Positions 8,582-17,400 of a stretch of DNA of 34,625 nucleotides are shown piece by piece. A program made the translations under genes and the position numbers. Under the pieces are notes generated by a model. That model had not been told where the DNA came from. It worked only from the letters and a program-made list of their open reading frames with translations, and made no database searches. The stretch comes from Dehalococcoidia bacterium (lineage in GTDB: Bacteria; Chloroflexota; Dehalococcoidia; Dehalococcoidales; CSSed11-197): the NCBI GenBank assembly GCA_003552785.1, contig PUOQ01000064.1, positions 1-34,625 of the forward strand, given 5' to 3'. The stretch's first letter is position 1. Every line of letters begins with the position of its first letter.

Positions 8582-8609
8582 ATGTTATTAACCGAAAGGA
8601 AAGAACACT

Positions 8610-8903
8610 ATGGGACACGGACCTTCAACAGAGTGGAAGACTGAGAAATCAGGGGCTTTCAAGTCAAAGCTGGGGCTTATATTGTTTGCTGTTTTTACGC
8701 CGATATATCTGATTTTCGTCATCATGAGTGTTGTAAGCCCGACATTCATGGCATCTGATATAGGCCCGCTCAACCTGTCTATAGTATATGGCTTTGGCCT
8801 TATCATTCTGGCTGTAATTCTGGCAGTCATCTACAACCATATATGCTCCAACAAGGAAAAGGGTGATGACGCTTGCGAAGAAACCGAAGAGGGGGTTGAG
8901 TAA
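8610..8903 (+). CDS. DUF485 family membrane protein (symporter-associated)
   Basis: SKLGLILFAVFTPIYLIFVIMSV...GLIILAVILAVIYNHIC, two TM helices; stop overlaps start of SSS symporter, the usual DUF485-ActP arrangement. Confidence 0.85.
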   Translation: MGHGPSTEWKTEKSGAFKSKLGLILFAVFTPIYLIFVIMSVVSPTFMASDIGPLNLSIVYGFGLIILAVILAVIYNHICSNKEKGDDACEETEEGVE

Positions 8904-10813
8904 TGAATTATCCAGCTGAACCCCTGGCAATTGTAATATTTATATTATTCGTTCTTGTTGTATTGGGCCTGTCATACTGGTTTGCTCGCAGAGCCAGATC
9001 TGCCAGCGGTTATTATGCTGCCGGAGGCAATATACACTGGGGCGTTAACGGTATAGCCTTTGCCGGTGATTATCTATCCGCCGCCTCATTCCTGGGCATC
9101 GCCGGCATGATTGCTTTATATGGTTACGACGGTTTTCTTTACTCCATCGGCTTTCTTGCCGGCTGGATGGTAGCCCTCTTTGTAGTTGCTGAACCACTCA
9201 AACGCATGGGTAAATACACTTTCGCCTCTGCCATTGACGCCAAGTTTAAATCCCGGGGGGTAGTTCTGGCAGCCGGTATATCCACTCTGGTCGTTTCTTT
9301 GTTTTACCTGATTCCCCAAATGGTAGGGGCAGGTGCTCTTATTACGCCACTGCTCGGCCTGCCATTTGAAGCCGGTGTTTTCATGGTTGGCGCGGTAGTC
9401 ATCCTGATCGTAGCTACCGCAGGCATGGCCTCTACCACAATGGTGCAGTTTATAAAAGGGGGTTTACTGATTGGTTTTTCGCTGGGAGTCACCGGGCTGC
9501 TTCTGTTTAGCGGTTTTTCTACATCCCCAGGCGAAGAGGGCAACCCCCTTCATGACCTGCAGACCATTGAACTGGCTAATGCAACACCCGGAAATATTGA
9601 ACTGAAAAACCCTTCATACACTTTAATCGAAGAATTTGAAGCAGAAGGCATGGTATTCGTAAAAGCCGAAAAGGACAACCTTATCAACTTCTGGAAGCTT
9701 GAAGAGGATCAGGGAATTCTAACCCAGGCCCAATCCATAGTTACCCAGCCAGGCCAGCCCGATCTTTACAATGGTGCCCCAAAGGAAGAAGGAAAATTTT
9801 TCCAGGTAGGTCACCTCAGTGTTATCGATGGAAAGGACAATGTCCAGACAGGCCCGGTTAACCTGCTTTCCTTTTTTGGCATAATAAAGGAGGGCGAAGT
9901 AGTTCGCTGGGGTTCACAGCGTCTATATGATGGCAACAGCCAGGCAACTGTATATTACCAGATACCAACGAAGGGCTCAGAAATACTGGTGCCCGGGCAA
10001 AACTTCAAAATAGATCCAGATAAGGGGGCATCCGGGGCCGACCGGGTTAATTTTGTCTCACTCATGTTGTCACTTTTCCTGGGAACAGCCGCTCTACCGC
10101 ATATACTTATACGATATTATACGGTTCCCAGCCCGGCTTTTGCCCGTAAGTCAACCATTGTAGCTGTAGCATCTATCGGGCTTTTTTACCTGTTGACATT
10201 TTTTATAGGCCTGGGTGCTATGACGCATGGAGTGATTGATCTTACCAACGAAAATATGTCGGCACCGTTGCTGGCTCGTTCTTTTGGCCTGGGTATATTT
10301 GCTATCATATCTGCTATAGCCTTTGCCACCATACTTGGCACTGTAAGCGGTCTTATTGTAGCTGCTTCCGGAGCAGTTGCCATAGATCTGGCTCATAAAA
10401 CGTTTAGAATCCAGTTGTCAGAAAAAAAGATGGTACTTGTCGGCCGCTTAGCAGCCGTTACGGTAGGCATAATTGCCATGGCTTTGGGTGTTGCTTTCAA
10501 AAATATGAACGTTTCCTTTCTGGTGGGGTGGGCTTTTACCATCGCTGCGTCAGCCAACCTGCCGGCTATAATCATGATACTTTTCTGGAGTAAGGTTACA
10601 GCAAAAGGTGTTATTGCCTCTATAGCTGTTGGCTTGTTTGGCTCTCTGGTGATGATACTTCTGGCACCGGAAACATTCAGCCAGGTGTATGATTTGCCTG
10701 CCTCCAGCGCTCCAATGCCTATAAGTCAGCCGGCAATAATTTCAGTGCCCCTCAGCTTTTTAACACTTGTTGCCGTGTCTCTATTGACTAAAAAGAAGGA
10801 TGAGGTAGAATAA
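8903..10813 (+). CDS. Sodium:solute symporter, acetate/monocarboxylate type (ActP-like) with enlarged central loop
   Basis: SSS motifs: YYAAGGNIHWGVNGIAFAGDYLSAASFLGI, GTAALPHILIRYYTVPSPAFARKS, AISAIAFATILGTVSGL. Confidence 0.92.
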   Translation: MNYPAEPLAIVIFILFVLVVLGLSYWFARRARSASGYYAAGGNIHWGVNGIAFAGDYLSAASFLGIAGMIALYGYDGFLYSIGFLAGWMVALFVVAEPLKRMGKYTFASAIDAKFKSRGVVLAAGISTLVVSLFYLIPQMVGAGALITPLLGLPFEAGVFMVGAVVILIVATAGMASTTMVQFIKGGLLIGFSLGVTGLLLFSGFSTSPGEEGNPLHDLQTIELANATPGNIELKNPSYTLIEEFEAEGMVFVKAEKDNLINFWKLEEDQGILTQAQSIVTQPGQPDLYNGAPKEEGKFFQVGHLSVIDGKDNVQTGPVNLLSFFGIIKEGEVVRWGSQRLYDGNSQATVYYQIPTKGSEILVPGQNFKIDPDKGASGADRVNFVSLMLSLFLGTAALPHILIRYYTVPSPAFARKSTIVAVASIGLFYLLTFFIGLGAMTHGVIDLTNENMSAPLLARSFGLGIFAIISAIAFATILGTVSGLIVAASGAVAIDLAHKTFRIQLSEKKMVLVGRLAAVTVGIIAMALGVAFKNMNVSFLVGWAFTIAASANLPAIIMILFWSKVTAKGVIASIAVGLFGSLVMILLAPETFSQVYDLPASSAPMPISQPAIISVPLSFLTLVAVSLLTKKKDEVE

Positions 10814-10841
10814 AGATAATAACGAGGAGGAGGTAAGTCTG

Positions 10842-11300
10842 ATGCAAGAAAAAATTATAGTACCTCTCGATGGTTCAAAAGTAGCTGAAGCGGTGCTGCC
10901 CTATGTTGAAGAAATTGCTGCCAAAATGTACCCGGATACAATGGTAGATGTTACATTAATGAAAGTAATACCTGCCACCAAATTTAACATACCTACCAGG
11001 GACCGTAGTGCTCAGGCGCCCCAAAAACCGGATGAACTGGAAGAGATACACAAAGAAGCTTTGCAGTATCTGGAAATGATGGCAGAATCACTGCGGCCCA
11101 AATTTTCTAAAGTAAATACCCTGGTGGCTATTGGTAAAACAGCAGAGGAAATTGTTAACGCAGCCATGGAAAAAAAGGCAGACGTCATAGCTATGTCGAC
11201 GCACGGCTTTTCAGGCATAAAACGGTTGGCCCTTGGCAGTGTAACCGAAGAAGTTGTAAGAATAAGCGACGTGCCCGTTCTTATCGTGCGCGGTAAATAG
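10842..11300 (+). CDS. Universal stress protein (UspA family)
   Basis: KIIVPLDGSKVAEAVLPYV...DVIAMSTHGFSGIKRLALGSVTEEVVRISDVPVLIVR (G-2x-G-9x-G(S/T) ATP-binding pattern); RBS GAGGAGG. Confidence 0.95.
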   Translation: MQEKIIVPLDGSKVAEAVLPYVEEIAAKMYPDTMVDVTLMKVIPATKFNIPTRDRSAQAPQKPDELEEIHKEALQYLEMMAESLRPKFSKVNTLVAIGKTAEEIVNAAMEKKADVIAMSTHGFSGIKRLALGSVTEEVVRISDVPVLIVRGK

Positions 11301-11495
11301 CTGATTCTTTACCCCTCTTTTTCAGTGCTGCCTCTAAATGGATTCCGGTCGGTTTGTTGCACCGGGTGACCGGGTTGCATAAGCATATATCAAGGCGGCA
11401 ATAAATTATCGCCCCATAATTTGTTCGGTGCAAACCATCACTTAAGGATCAGCGTTTGCAAACTTTAAGTTTTTTCGGTTTGCAATAATTCCAAC

Positions 11496-11516
11496 TTATG
11501 ATATATACTATCATAA
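11496..11516. promoter_or_regulatory. Candidate operator palindrome upstream of the regulator/heme operon
   Basis: TTATGATA-TATAC-TATCATAA, 8-bp perfect arms with 5-bp spacer. Confidence 0.45.
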
Positions 11517-11569
11517 TTCTTAAATATTATGTAGATTTCTTTAGATTTGCAATCGTATGGTGAAGTGTT

Positions 11570-12223
11570 ATGCAGGCAAAAAAAATGCTAAACATCCATG
11601 AAGCCAGTAATTTTTTAGGCGTTAGTGAAGCCACCTTGAGGTTATGGACTGATGAAAGCCAGGTCAAGGCTTTCATAACACCGGGAGGTCACAGGCGTTA
11701 CGACTTGGATGAACTCAAGCGCTTTTATGCATCCAGGCAAAAGGTTTTAAGTATCAAAGATATGGCCGCGAAACTGGAATTAACGTCTGCAACTTACAGA
11801 CAGGTTGCACATGAGCATGTAAGACCCGAATGGTTTAAACGTTTATCTCATGAAGACCAGCAGGAGTTGCTTGGAGTCACCCAGAGCTTATTTAACCTTA
11901 CAATAAATTTTATTAAAAGCCCCGCCCAGCGTAAACAAATATCCCAGGCGGCACAGTTAAAAGGTGAAGAGTTCGGCACACTTTTAGCAAAGCTGGAACT
12001 GTCTCTTACCGAATCTGTGGAAGCTTTTCTTTCCAACCGGGGCCATACCATAGATTTTATGGCTGATCTAATCAAAAAGAATACTGCACAGGATAAACGT
12101 GTTCTGGAATCATTGCCTTCTTTAAACCATATGTTGGATGAAGTGCTTTTATCTTTGATTACTGCTCATCAAAAATACGTAAAACCGAAAAAAAATAAGA
12201 CCGAAAGGGTAAGCCAAAATTGA
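11570..12223 (+). CDS. MerR-like/excisionase-type HTH transcriptional regulator with helical C-terminal domain
   Basis: MLNIHEASNFLGVSEATLRLWTDESQVKAFITPGGHRRYDLDELKRF is a MerR-type HTH; first gene of the heme operon. Confidence 0.85.
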   Translation: MQAKKMLNIHEASNFLGVSEATLRLWTDESQVKAFITPGGHRRYDLDELKRFYASRQKVLSIKDMAAKLELTSATYRQVAHEHVRPEWFKRLSHEDQQELLGVTQSLFNLTINFIKSPAQRKQISQAAQLKGEEFGTLLAKLELSLTESVEAFLSNRGHTIDFMADLIKKNTAQDKRVLESLPSLNHMLDEVLLSLITAHQKYVKPKKNKTERVSQN

Positions 12224-13407
12224 TCTCAGTCTCCAGGTTACTGTGTAACACCGTCAGTCCGGGTGACCATCTACGATACAGGACAGGAGGTCATGTATCA
12301 TTTAGTCCTGATAATGCCATCCCAAAACCCGTTGTTGTTTGGAATTCAACGCGGGCGTGTAACCTCAAGTGCCTGCACTGTTATGCATCAGCTACTACAG
12401 AAGCCGCGCTTGATGAGCTCACCAATTCTGATGCCAGAGAGTTCATAACAGATATTGCCAGCTTTAATGCACCGGTAATCCTATTTTCCGGCGGTGAACC
12501 ACTGATGAGGCAGGACTTTTTTGAATTAGCCTCTTTTGCTGCAAATGCAGGATTGAGGGTGGCTCTTTCTACCAACGGCACGCTTATTGACGCTCAAACA
12601 GCGCAAAGCTTAAAGCAGATAGGCTTTACTGAAGTAGGTATCAGCCTGGATGGCATCGGGGATAATAACGATCGCTTTCGGGGCTCCAAAGGCGCTTTTA
12701 CTGCTGCCTTGAATGGAATACGCCACTCAATCGACCAGGGGCTTAGAGTATCACTCAGGATAACTATGACCCGGTTCAATTACAAAGAAGTACCGGCTAT
12801 ATTTAAACTGATTGAAGAAGAAAATATCAATCGAATATGCCTTTATCATTTGGCTTACAGCGGCCGGGGGGACAGGCTTATAAAAGCAGACCTTACTTCT
12901 GAAATGACGCGTGAAACTATGGAAACTATAATCTGGCACACTGTCGACCTTCATGACAGGGGAAAACCTAAAGAGGTTCTTACAGTGGGAAACCATGCAG
13001 ATGGAGTATATCTGTACCTTAAATTATTGAGGGAGAAACATCCACAGGCAGAAAAGGCGCTTGAACTCTTAAAAAGCAATGGCGGCAATAACTCGGGTGT
13101 ACGCATTAGCGCTGTTGATAATACGGGCAATGTGCACCCTGATCAGTTCTGGTGGCATTACTCTCTGGGTAATATAAAGCAAAAACCTTTCAGCCAGATA
13201 TGGAGTGATGAAAGTGAGCCGCTACTGAAAGCTCTTAGAAACCGCAAGCCCCTTTTAAAGGGCAGGTGTGGGGCGTGCAAATACATCGATATATGTAATG
13301 GAAATCTGAGGGTTAGATCTGAAGCTTATTATAATGACCTTTGGGGGCCGGACCCTGCCTGCTATCTTACTGACGACGAGATAGGAGCCAAAGTCGAGAT
13401 TGCATAA
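12220..13407 (+). CDS. ahbC: 12,18-didecarboxysiroheme deacetylase, radical SAM (AhbC / NirJ1-like)
   Basis: VVVWNSTRACNLKCLHCYA (CxxxCxxC), LFSGGEPLMR, C-terminal CGACKYIDICNG; location within an alternative heme operon. AhbC versus AhbD assigned by sequence features and gene order. Confidence 0.85.
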   Translation: MISVSRLLCNTVSPGDHLRYRTGGHVSFSPDNAIPKPVVVWNSTRACNLKCLHCYASATTEAALDELTNSDAREFITDIASFNAPVILFSGGEPLMRQDFFELASFAANAGLRVALSTNGTLIDAQTAQSLKQIGFTEVGISLDGIGDNNDRFRGSKGAFTAALNGIRHSIDQGLRVSLRITMTRFNYKEVPAIFKLIEEENINRICLYHLAYSGRGDRLIKADLTSEMTRETMETIIWHTVDLHDRGKPKEVLTVGNHADGVYLYLKLLREKHPQAEKALELLKSNGGNNSGVRISAVDNTGNVHPDQFWWHYSLGNIKQKPFSQIWSDESEPLLKALRNRKPLLKGRCGACKYIDICNGNLRVRSEAYYNDLWGPDPACYLTDDEIGAKVEIA

Positions 13408-14488
13408 CTTATCAAGTAGCAACCTGATCAAGCCGGAATTGCGGATGGTAGCCTGGGAGCTTACCCGGGCATGCAACTTGCGTTGCGCCCACTGCAGGGC
13501 CTCTTCTGACAAAGAAGTAGATTCCGATGTATTGCCACTAAAAAGTTGCATGGATATAGTAAATCAAATCATCGAAGTATCCAAGCCGGTTGTTATACTT
13601 ACCGGGGGCGAACCGCTGTTAAGTGACAATATGTACGACATTGCCCGTTACAGTACGGGTAAAGGTTTGCGTGTTGTACTTGGAACCAACGGAACCCTGA
13701 TCACTCCAAAAGTAGCCGCAGATCTAAAAAAAACAGGTGTCAGCGCAGTCGGGATAAGCATTGATTATCCTGATGCTGAAAGTCAGGATGCATTCCGGGG
13801 AGTCAAAGGAGCCTTTGAGAGAGCAGTAAGCGGCATAGGGCATTCATTGGCTGCCGGCATATCTGTTCAGGTTAATACAACGGTTACACGCCTTAATTTC
13901 GAACATCTTGAAGAACTGTTAAGGCTCGCACTTGATGTCGGGGCCAGTGCCTTTCACCCTTTTTTACTGGTGCCTACCGGCAGAGGCGAAGATCTAAAAA
14001 GTGTCGAACTTTCTGCTGAGGAATATGAAAGGGTTCTTAACTGGGTTTATGACAAGCAAGTAGAACACAGTGACCGTATATTCATCAAGCCAACAGATGC
14101 ACCGCATTACATGCGCATTGTAGCGCAGAGGAAGCAACAAGGTCAGGAAGCAATAGCAAAATCTGTCCATGCGCGAAGCATGAGCAGAGGGTGCCTGGCC
14201 GGAGTTAGTTTCTGCTTTATTTCACATACCGGAATAGTCCAGGGTTGTGGTTACCTTACATTTCCGGCCGGAGATCTTAAAAAGCAGGTTTTTAAAGAAA
14301 TCTGGCAACAGTCGCCTCTTTTTAATGATCTCAGGGACATATCCAAACTCAAAGGCAAATGTGGAAGCTGTGAATACAAACGGGTGTGCGGTGGTTGCCG
14401 CGCGCGTGCCTATGAAGCTACTGGAGATTACCTGGAAGCCGAACCCTATTGTTTTTATTGGCCTTCAGTTTGCCAGGCTGCATTTTAA
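13400..14488 (+). CDS. ahbD: Heme synthase, radical SAM, Fe-coproporphyrin III to heme (AhbD / NirJ2-like)
   Basis: LRMVAWELTRACNLRCAHCRA (CxxxCxxC), LTGGEPLLS, C-terminal CGSCEYKRVCGGCRARAY. Start uncertain (TTG 13400 or ATG 13445). Confidence 0.85.
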   Translation: MHNLSSSNLIKPELRMVAWELTRACNLRCAHCRASSDKEVDSDVLPLKSCMDIVNQIIEVSKPVVILTGGEPLLSDNMYDIARYSTGKGLRVVLGTNGTLITPKVAADLKKTGVSAVGISIDYPDAESQDAFRGVKGAFERAVSGIGHSLAAGISVQVNTTVTRLNFEHLEELLRLALDVGASAFHPFLLVPTGRGEDLKSVELSAEEYERVLNWVYDKQVEHSDRIFIKPTDAPHYMRIVAQRKQQGQEAIAKSVHARSMSRGCLAGVSFCFISHTGIVQGCGYLTFPAGDLKKQVFKEIWQQSPLFNDLRDISKLKGKCGSCEYKRVCGGCRARAYEATGDYLEAEPYCFYWPSVCQAAF

Positions 14489-14501
14489 TTGAGAAGAGAA
14501 T

Positions 14502-15467
14502 ATGCTTGATTCTATTAACAAAAATTTAATAAGCATACTGCAATCCAGTTTCCCCCTGGTCAAGCAACCATATTACGAGATTGGTAAAAAACTGAACATC
14601 AGCACCGAGGAAGTAATATACAGGTTGACCAAATATAAAGAATCAGGGCTTGTGCGTGAAATCAGTGCTATAGCCAACCCTCACATGCTGGGTTATACGA
14701 CTACGCTGGTTGCAATCAAAATACCGTCGCAGGCCATAAAACGAGGTACGGAAATTATATGCAGTCATCCGTTTATCAGCCATGCTTACCTGCGCAATCA
14801 TGAATTTAACCTGTGGATAACTCTGGCGGCAAGAAAAGATCAAAACATTGCTGAGGAGATCGAAAAAATAAGATTGGGCTGCAATGCCACCACGGCTATC
14901 AGCCTGCCTTCAACCAGGGTTTTCAAGTTAAAGGCTGTTTTTGACGAAACAAACAAGCCATTGACGGAGCCAATTAAAAAGAACAAACCAGCAACCATTG
15001 AACTATCTCCGAAGCAAAAACGCGTTTTGAAAATTATACAATCAGACCTGCCACTTTCATCAACTCCATTTTATGAGCTTTCTCGGGAAATGGATATTCG
15101 AACCGACGAATTTTTGGATATGGTAAGGGAGCTAATCGGAGCAGGAGTGGTAAAGCGATATGGTGCCAGTGTAAATCACCGCCGGCTAGGATATGAGTTC
15201 AACGCAATGACCTGTTTTTGCGTGGACAATAAAACGGCTGAATCTCTGGGTAAATATTTTTCCCGACAAGAACAGGTTAGCCATTGTTATTTAAGAAAAC
15301 CGCATAAACTGTTCCCCCAAAACTTTTTTGCCATGGTTCACTGTGCAAACGAGGTTGAGCATTCGCTTTTTATGCAGAAAGTAGCCTCAGAAACCGGTCA
15401 CAGGGAATACCTTTCTCTGGTCTCTGAAGGTGAGATAAAAAAACAAAGGAACCGGTATTATTCATGA
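14502..15467 (+). CDS. ahbAB: Siroheme decarboxylase, fused AhbA-AhbB (Lrp/AsnC-like domains)
   Basis: Two homologous halves, each wHTH + AsnC-like ligand domain: LDSINKNLISILQSSFPLVKQPYYEIGKKL / LSPKQKRVLKIIQSDLPLSSTPFYELSREM; second half has the AhbB-type VVKRYGASVNHRRLGYEFNAM. Confidence 0.88.
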   Translation: MLDSINKNLISILQSSFPLVKQPYYEIGKKLNISTEEVIYRLTKYKESGLVREISAIANPHMLGYTTTLVAIKIPSQAIKRGTEIICSHPFISHAYLRNHEFNLWITLAARKDQNIAEEIEKIRLGCNATTAISLPSTRVFKLKAVFDETNKPLTEPIKKNKPATIELSPKQKRVLKIIQSDLPLSSTPFYELSREMDIRTDEFLDMVRELIGAGVVKRYGASVNHRRLGYEFNAMTCFCVDNKTAESLGKYFSRQEQVSHCYLRKPHKLFPQNFFAMVHCANEVEHSLFMQKVASETGHREYLSLVSEGEIKKQRNRYYS

Positions 15468-16129
15468 AACCACCAATCCGTAACAAGCCTTATCCCGTCG
15501 GTCTTCTTTTAAAAGGCAAAAACTGCCTTGTAGCAGGAGGCGGTGCTGTAGGAGCGAGAAAGGCTGCAACTCTGCTGGAACACGGGGCAGTAGTGACTGT
15601 TGTAAGCCCGGAAATTTGCCCGGATTTGCAATCACTATTGGATAAAGGAAAGATTGTCCACATATCGAAACTTTATTCAAGCAATGATATTGAAAATATG
15701 AGCCTTGTAATAGCTGCAACAAACAATAAAGAGATTAATACAACAATTTCCAATGATGCCAGGAAGAAAAGAGTCTTGGTAAATGTTGTTGATGACGAAG
15801 AGTTGTCCGATTTCATACTTCCGGCGTATTTTTGCAGAGGCAGTCTGGTGGTAACTGTAGCTACTTCGGGCCAGAGCCCGGCACTTGCCCGTAAACTAAA
15901 AGAAAAGCTGGAAGAGGAATTTGGGCCTGAGTATTCGACACTTGTCGATATCATTGGTCATGTAAGGCACCAGTTAAAGCTGGAAGGGAAAAATCCTCCC
16001 TACTCGGCATGGCAAGAAGCACTTGATATTGAATCATTGCTTGGTTTTATTAAACAAGGCCAGGCAAAAAGAGCTGAGGATTATATTACAACAAAAATAA
16101 CCCGGGCAACCGGATTGAACTGCGATTAG
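15464..16129 (+). CDS. Precorrin-2 dehydrogenase (CysG N-terminal/Met8/SirC-like)
   Basis: YPVGLLLKGKNCLVAGGGAVGARKAATLLEHGAVVTVVSPE, VATSGQSPALARKLKEKLEE. Confidence 0.93.
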   Translation: MKPPIRNKPYPVGLLLKGKNCLVAGGGAVGARKAATLLEHGAVVTVVSPEICPDLQSLLDKGKIVHISKLYSSNDIENMSLVIAATNNKEINTTISNDARKKRVLVNVVDDEELSDFILPAYFCRGSLVVTVATSGQSPALARKLKEKLEEEFGPEYSTLVDIIGHVRHQLKLEGKNPPYSAWQEALDIESLLGFIKQGQAKRAEDYITTKITRATGLNCD

Positions 16130-16138
16130 AACAAGCAA

Positions 16139-17398
16139 ATGAGTTTTTATCTTATAGGTTTGAACCATAATACAGCGCCCCTTGAGATACGTGAGAGCCT
16201 TTCGATAAGCCAGCGTAAACTTCCGGTTTACCTGGAAGAGTTGTGCTCACATGTGCAGTGCGGTGTCATTTTGTCAACATGCAACCGCACCGAGTTTTAT
16301 TTGTGGGACGATAATCCTGGTAATATAACTAAAGGTTTTGATAATTTTCTACATGCTCGCTCAGGTTTGAATATGGAATCTATCAGCAATTATCTTTATT
16401 GCAAACATGATGCTGACGTTGCTTTACATCTCTTCAGGGTCGCCTCCGGGCTCGAGTCAATGATACTGGGGGAGTATGAGGTTTTAGGTCAGGTAAAAAA
16501 TGCTTATTATGCTGCAGAATCAGCAGGGTCACTGGGCCTTGCTTTGAAAAAATTGTTTGAAGCGGCTATAAAGACAGGTCGGCGAGTCCGGGAGGAAACA
16601 GCAATAAGCCAAAATTCGCTTTCAGCAAGCTCTATGGCGGTGGATATCGCCCTTTCAAAAAGCGATGAACCGGCCGACCTGAAGGCTCTTGTTATCGGCA
16701 CCGGTGAAGCCGGAAAGCTGGTGGCGCAGGTAGCAAAAGCTAAAGGCGTCGGCAGCATTATAATGGCCAGCCGGTACTGCCAAGATGCTCGGGATATGGC
16801 GGATAAGCTGGATGTAGAGCTGGTTGATTTTGCTTGTGTCGAAAAGGTTTTGCAGGGGGTTGATATCATTATTACCTGTGCCCACGCGCCTCATTACCTT
16901 TTAAACGCAGAGCAGATTCGCCATGTATTATCGAATAACCCCGGTAAAAAGCTTGTTATTGTAGACATTGGCGTTCCCAGGAATGTTGATCCCGCCATAC
17001 ATGGATTTGAAGGGGTTTTGCTTTACAATATTGATGATATAGGCCGAGCATGCGACAGCAACTTAAGCAAGCGCCAGACAGAAACAAATGCGGCCCAGGC
17101 AATTATTGATCAAGAAATTGTTCGTTTCAGAGAGTTTTCTCACACATTGAATGTGCGTCCTATAATTCGGTCTCTGGCTCAGCGGGCGGAAAATATCAGG
17201 GCCAGTCATCTGGAAACAACACTCAGAAATTTAAACACAGAGCTTTCGCCAAAAGAGCGCTACCAGATAGATGCGATGACTAAAGCCATAGTTAACCGCA
17301 TCTTGCAGGACCCGATCGGTTATTTAAAACAAAATCCTCAAAACAGTCTGTATGTCAATGCAGCTGTTGAACTATTTAAACTTTCTGAAAGGAAATAG
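16139..17398 (+). CDS. hemA: Glutamyl-tRNA reductase
   Basis: LIGLNHNTAPLEIRE, LSTCNRTEFY, ESMILGEYEVLGQVKNAY. Confidence 0.97.
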   Translation: MSFYLIGLNHNTAPLEIRESLSISQRKLPVYLEELCSHVQCGVILSTCNRTEFYLWDDNPGNITKGFDNFLHARSGLNMESISNYLYCKHDADVALHLFRVASGLESMILGEYEVLGQVKNAYYAAESAGSLGLALKKLFEAAIKTGRRVREETAISQNSLSASSMAVDIALSKSDEPADLKALVIGTGEAGKLVAQVAKAKGVGSIIMASRYCQDARDMADKLDVELVDFACVEKVLQGVDIIITCAHAPHYLLNAEQIRHVLSNNPGKKLVIVDIGVPRNVDPAIHGFEGVLLYNIDDIGRACDSNLSKRQTETNAAQAIIDQEIVRFREFSHTLNVRPIIRSLAQRAENIRASHLETTLRNLNTELSPKERYQIDAMTKAIVNRILQDPIGYLKQNPQNSLYVNAAVELFKLSERK

Positions 17399-17400
17399 TT

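Noticed and set aside
12220-14488. Radical SAM pair as d1-heme (NirJ) biosynthesis for denitrification
   Set aside because: No nirS, nirF, nirN or nirE-type context in the window; complete early tetrapyrrole genes plus two NirJ-like proteins fit the Ahb heme route better.
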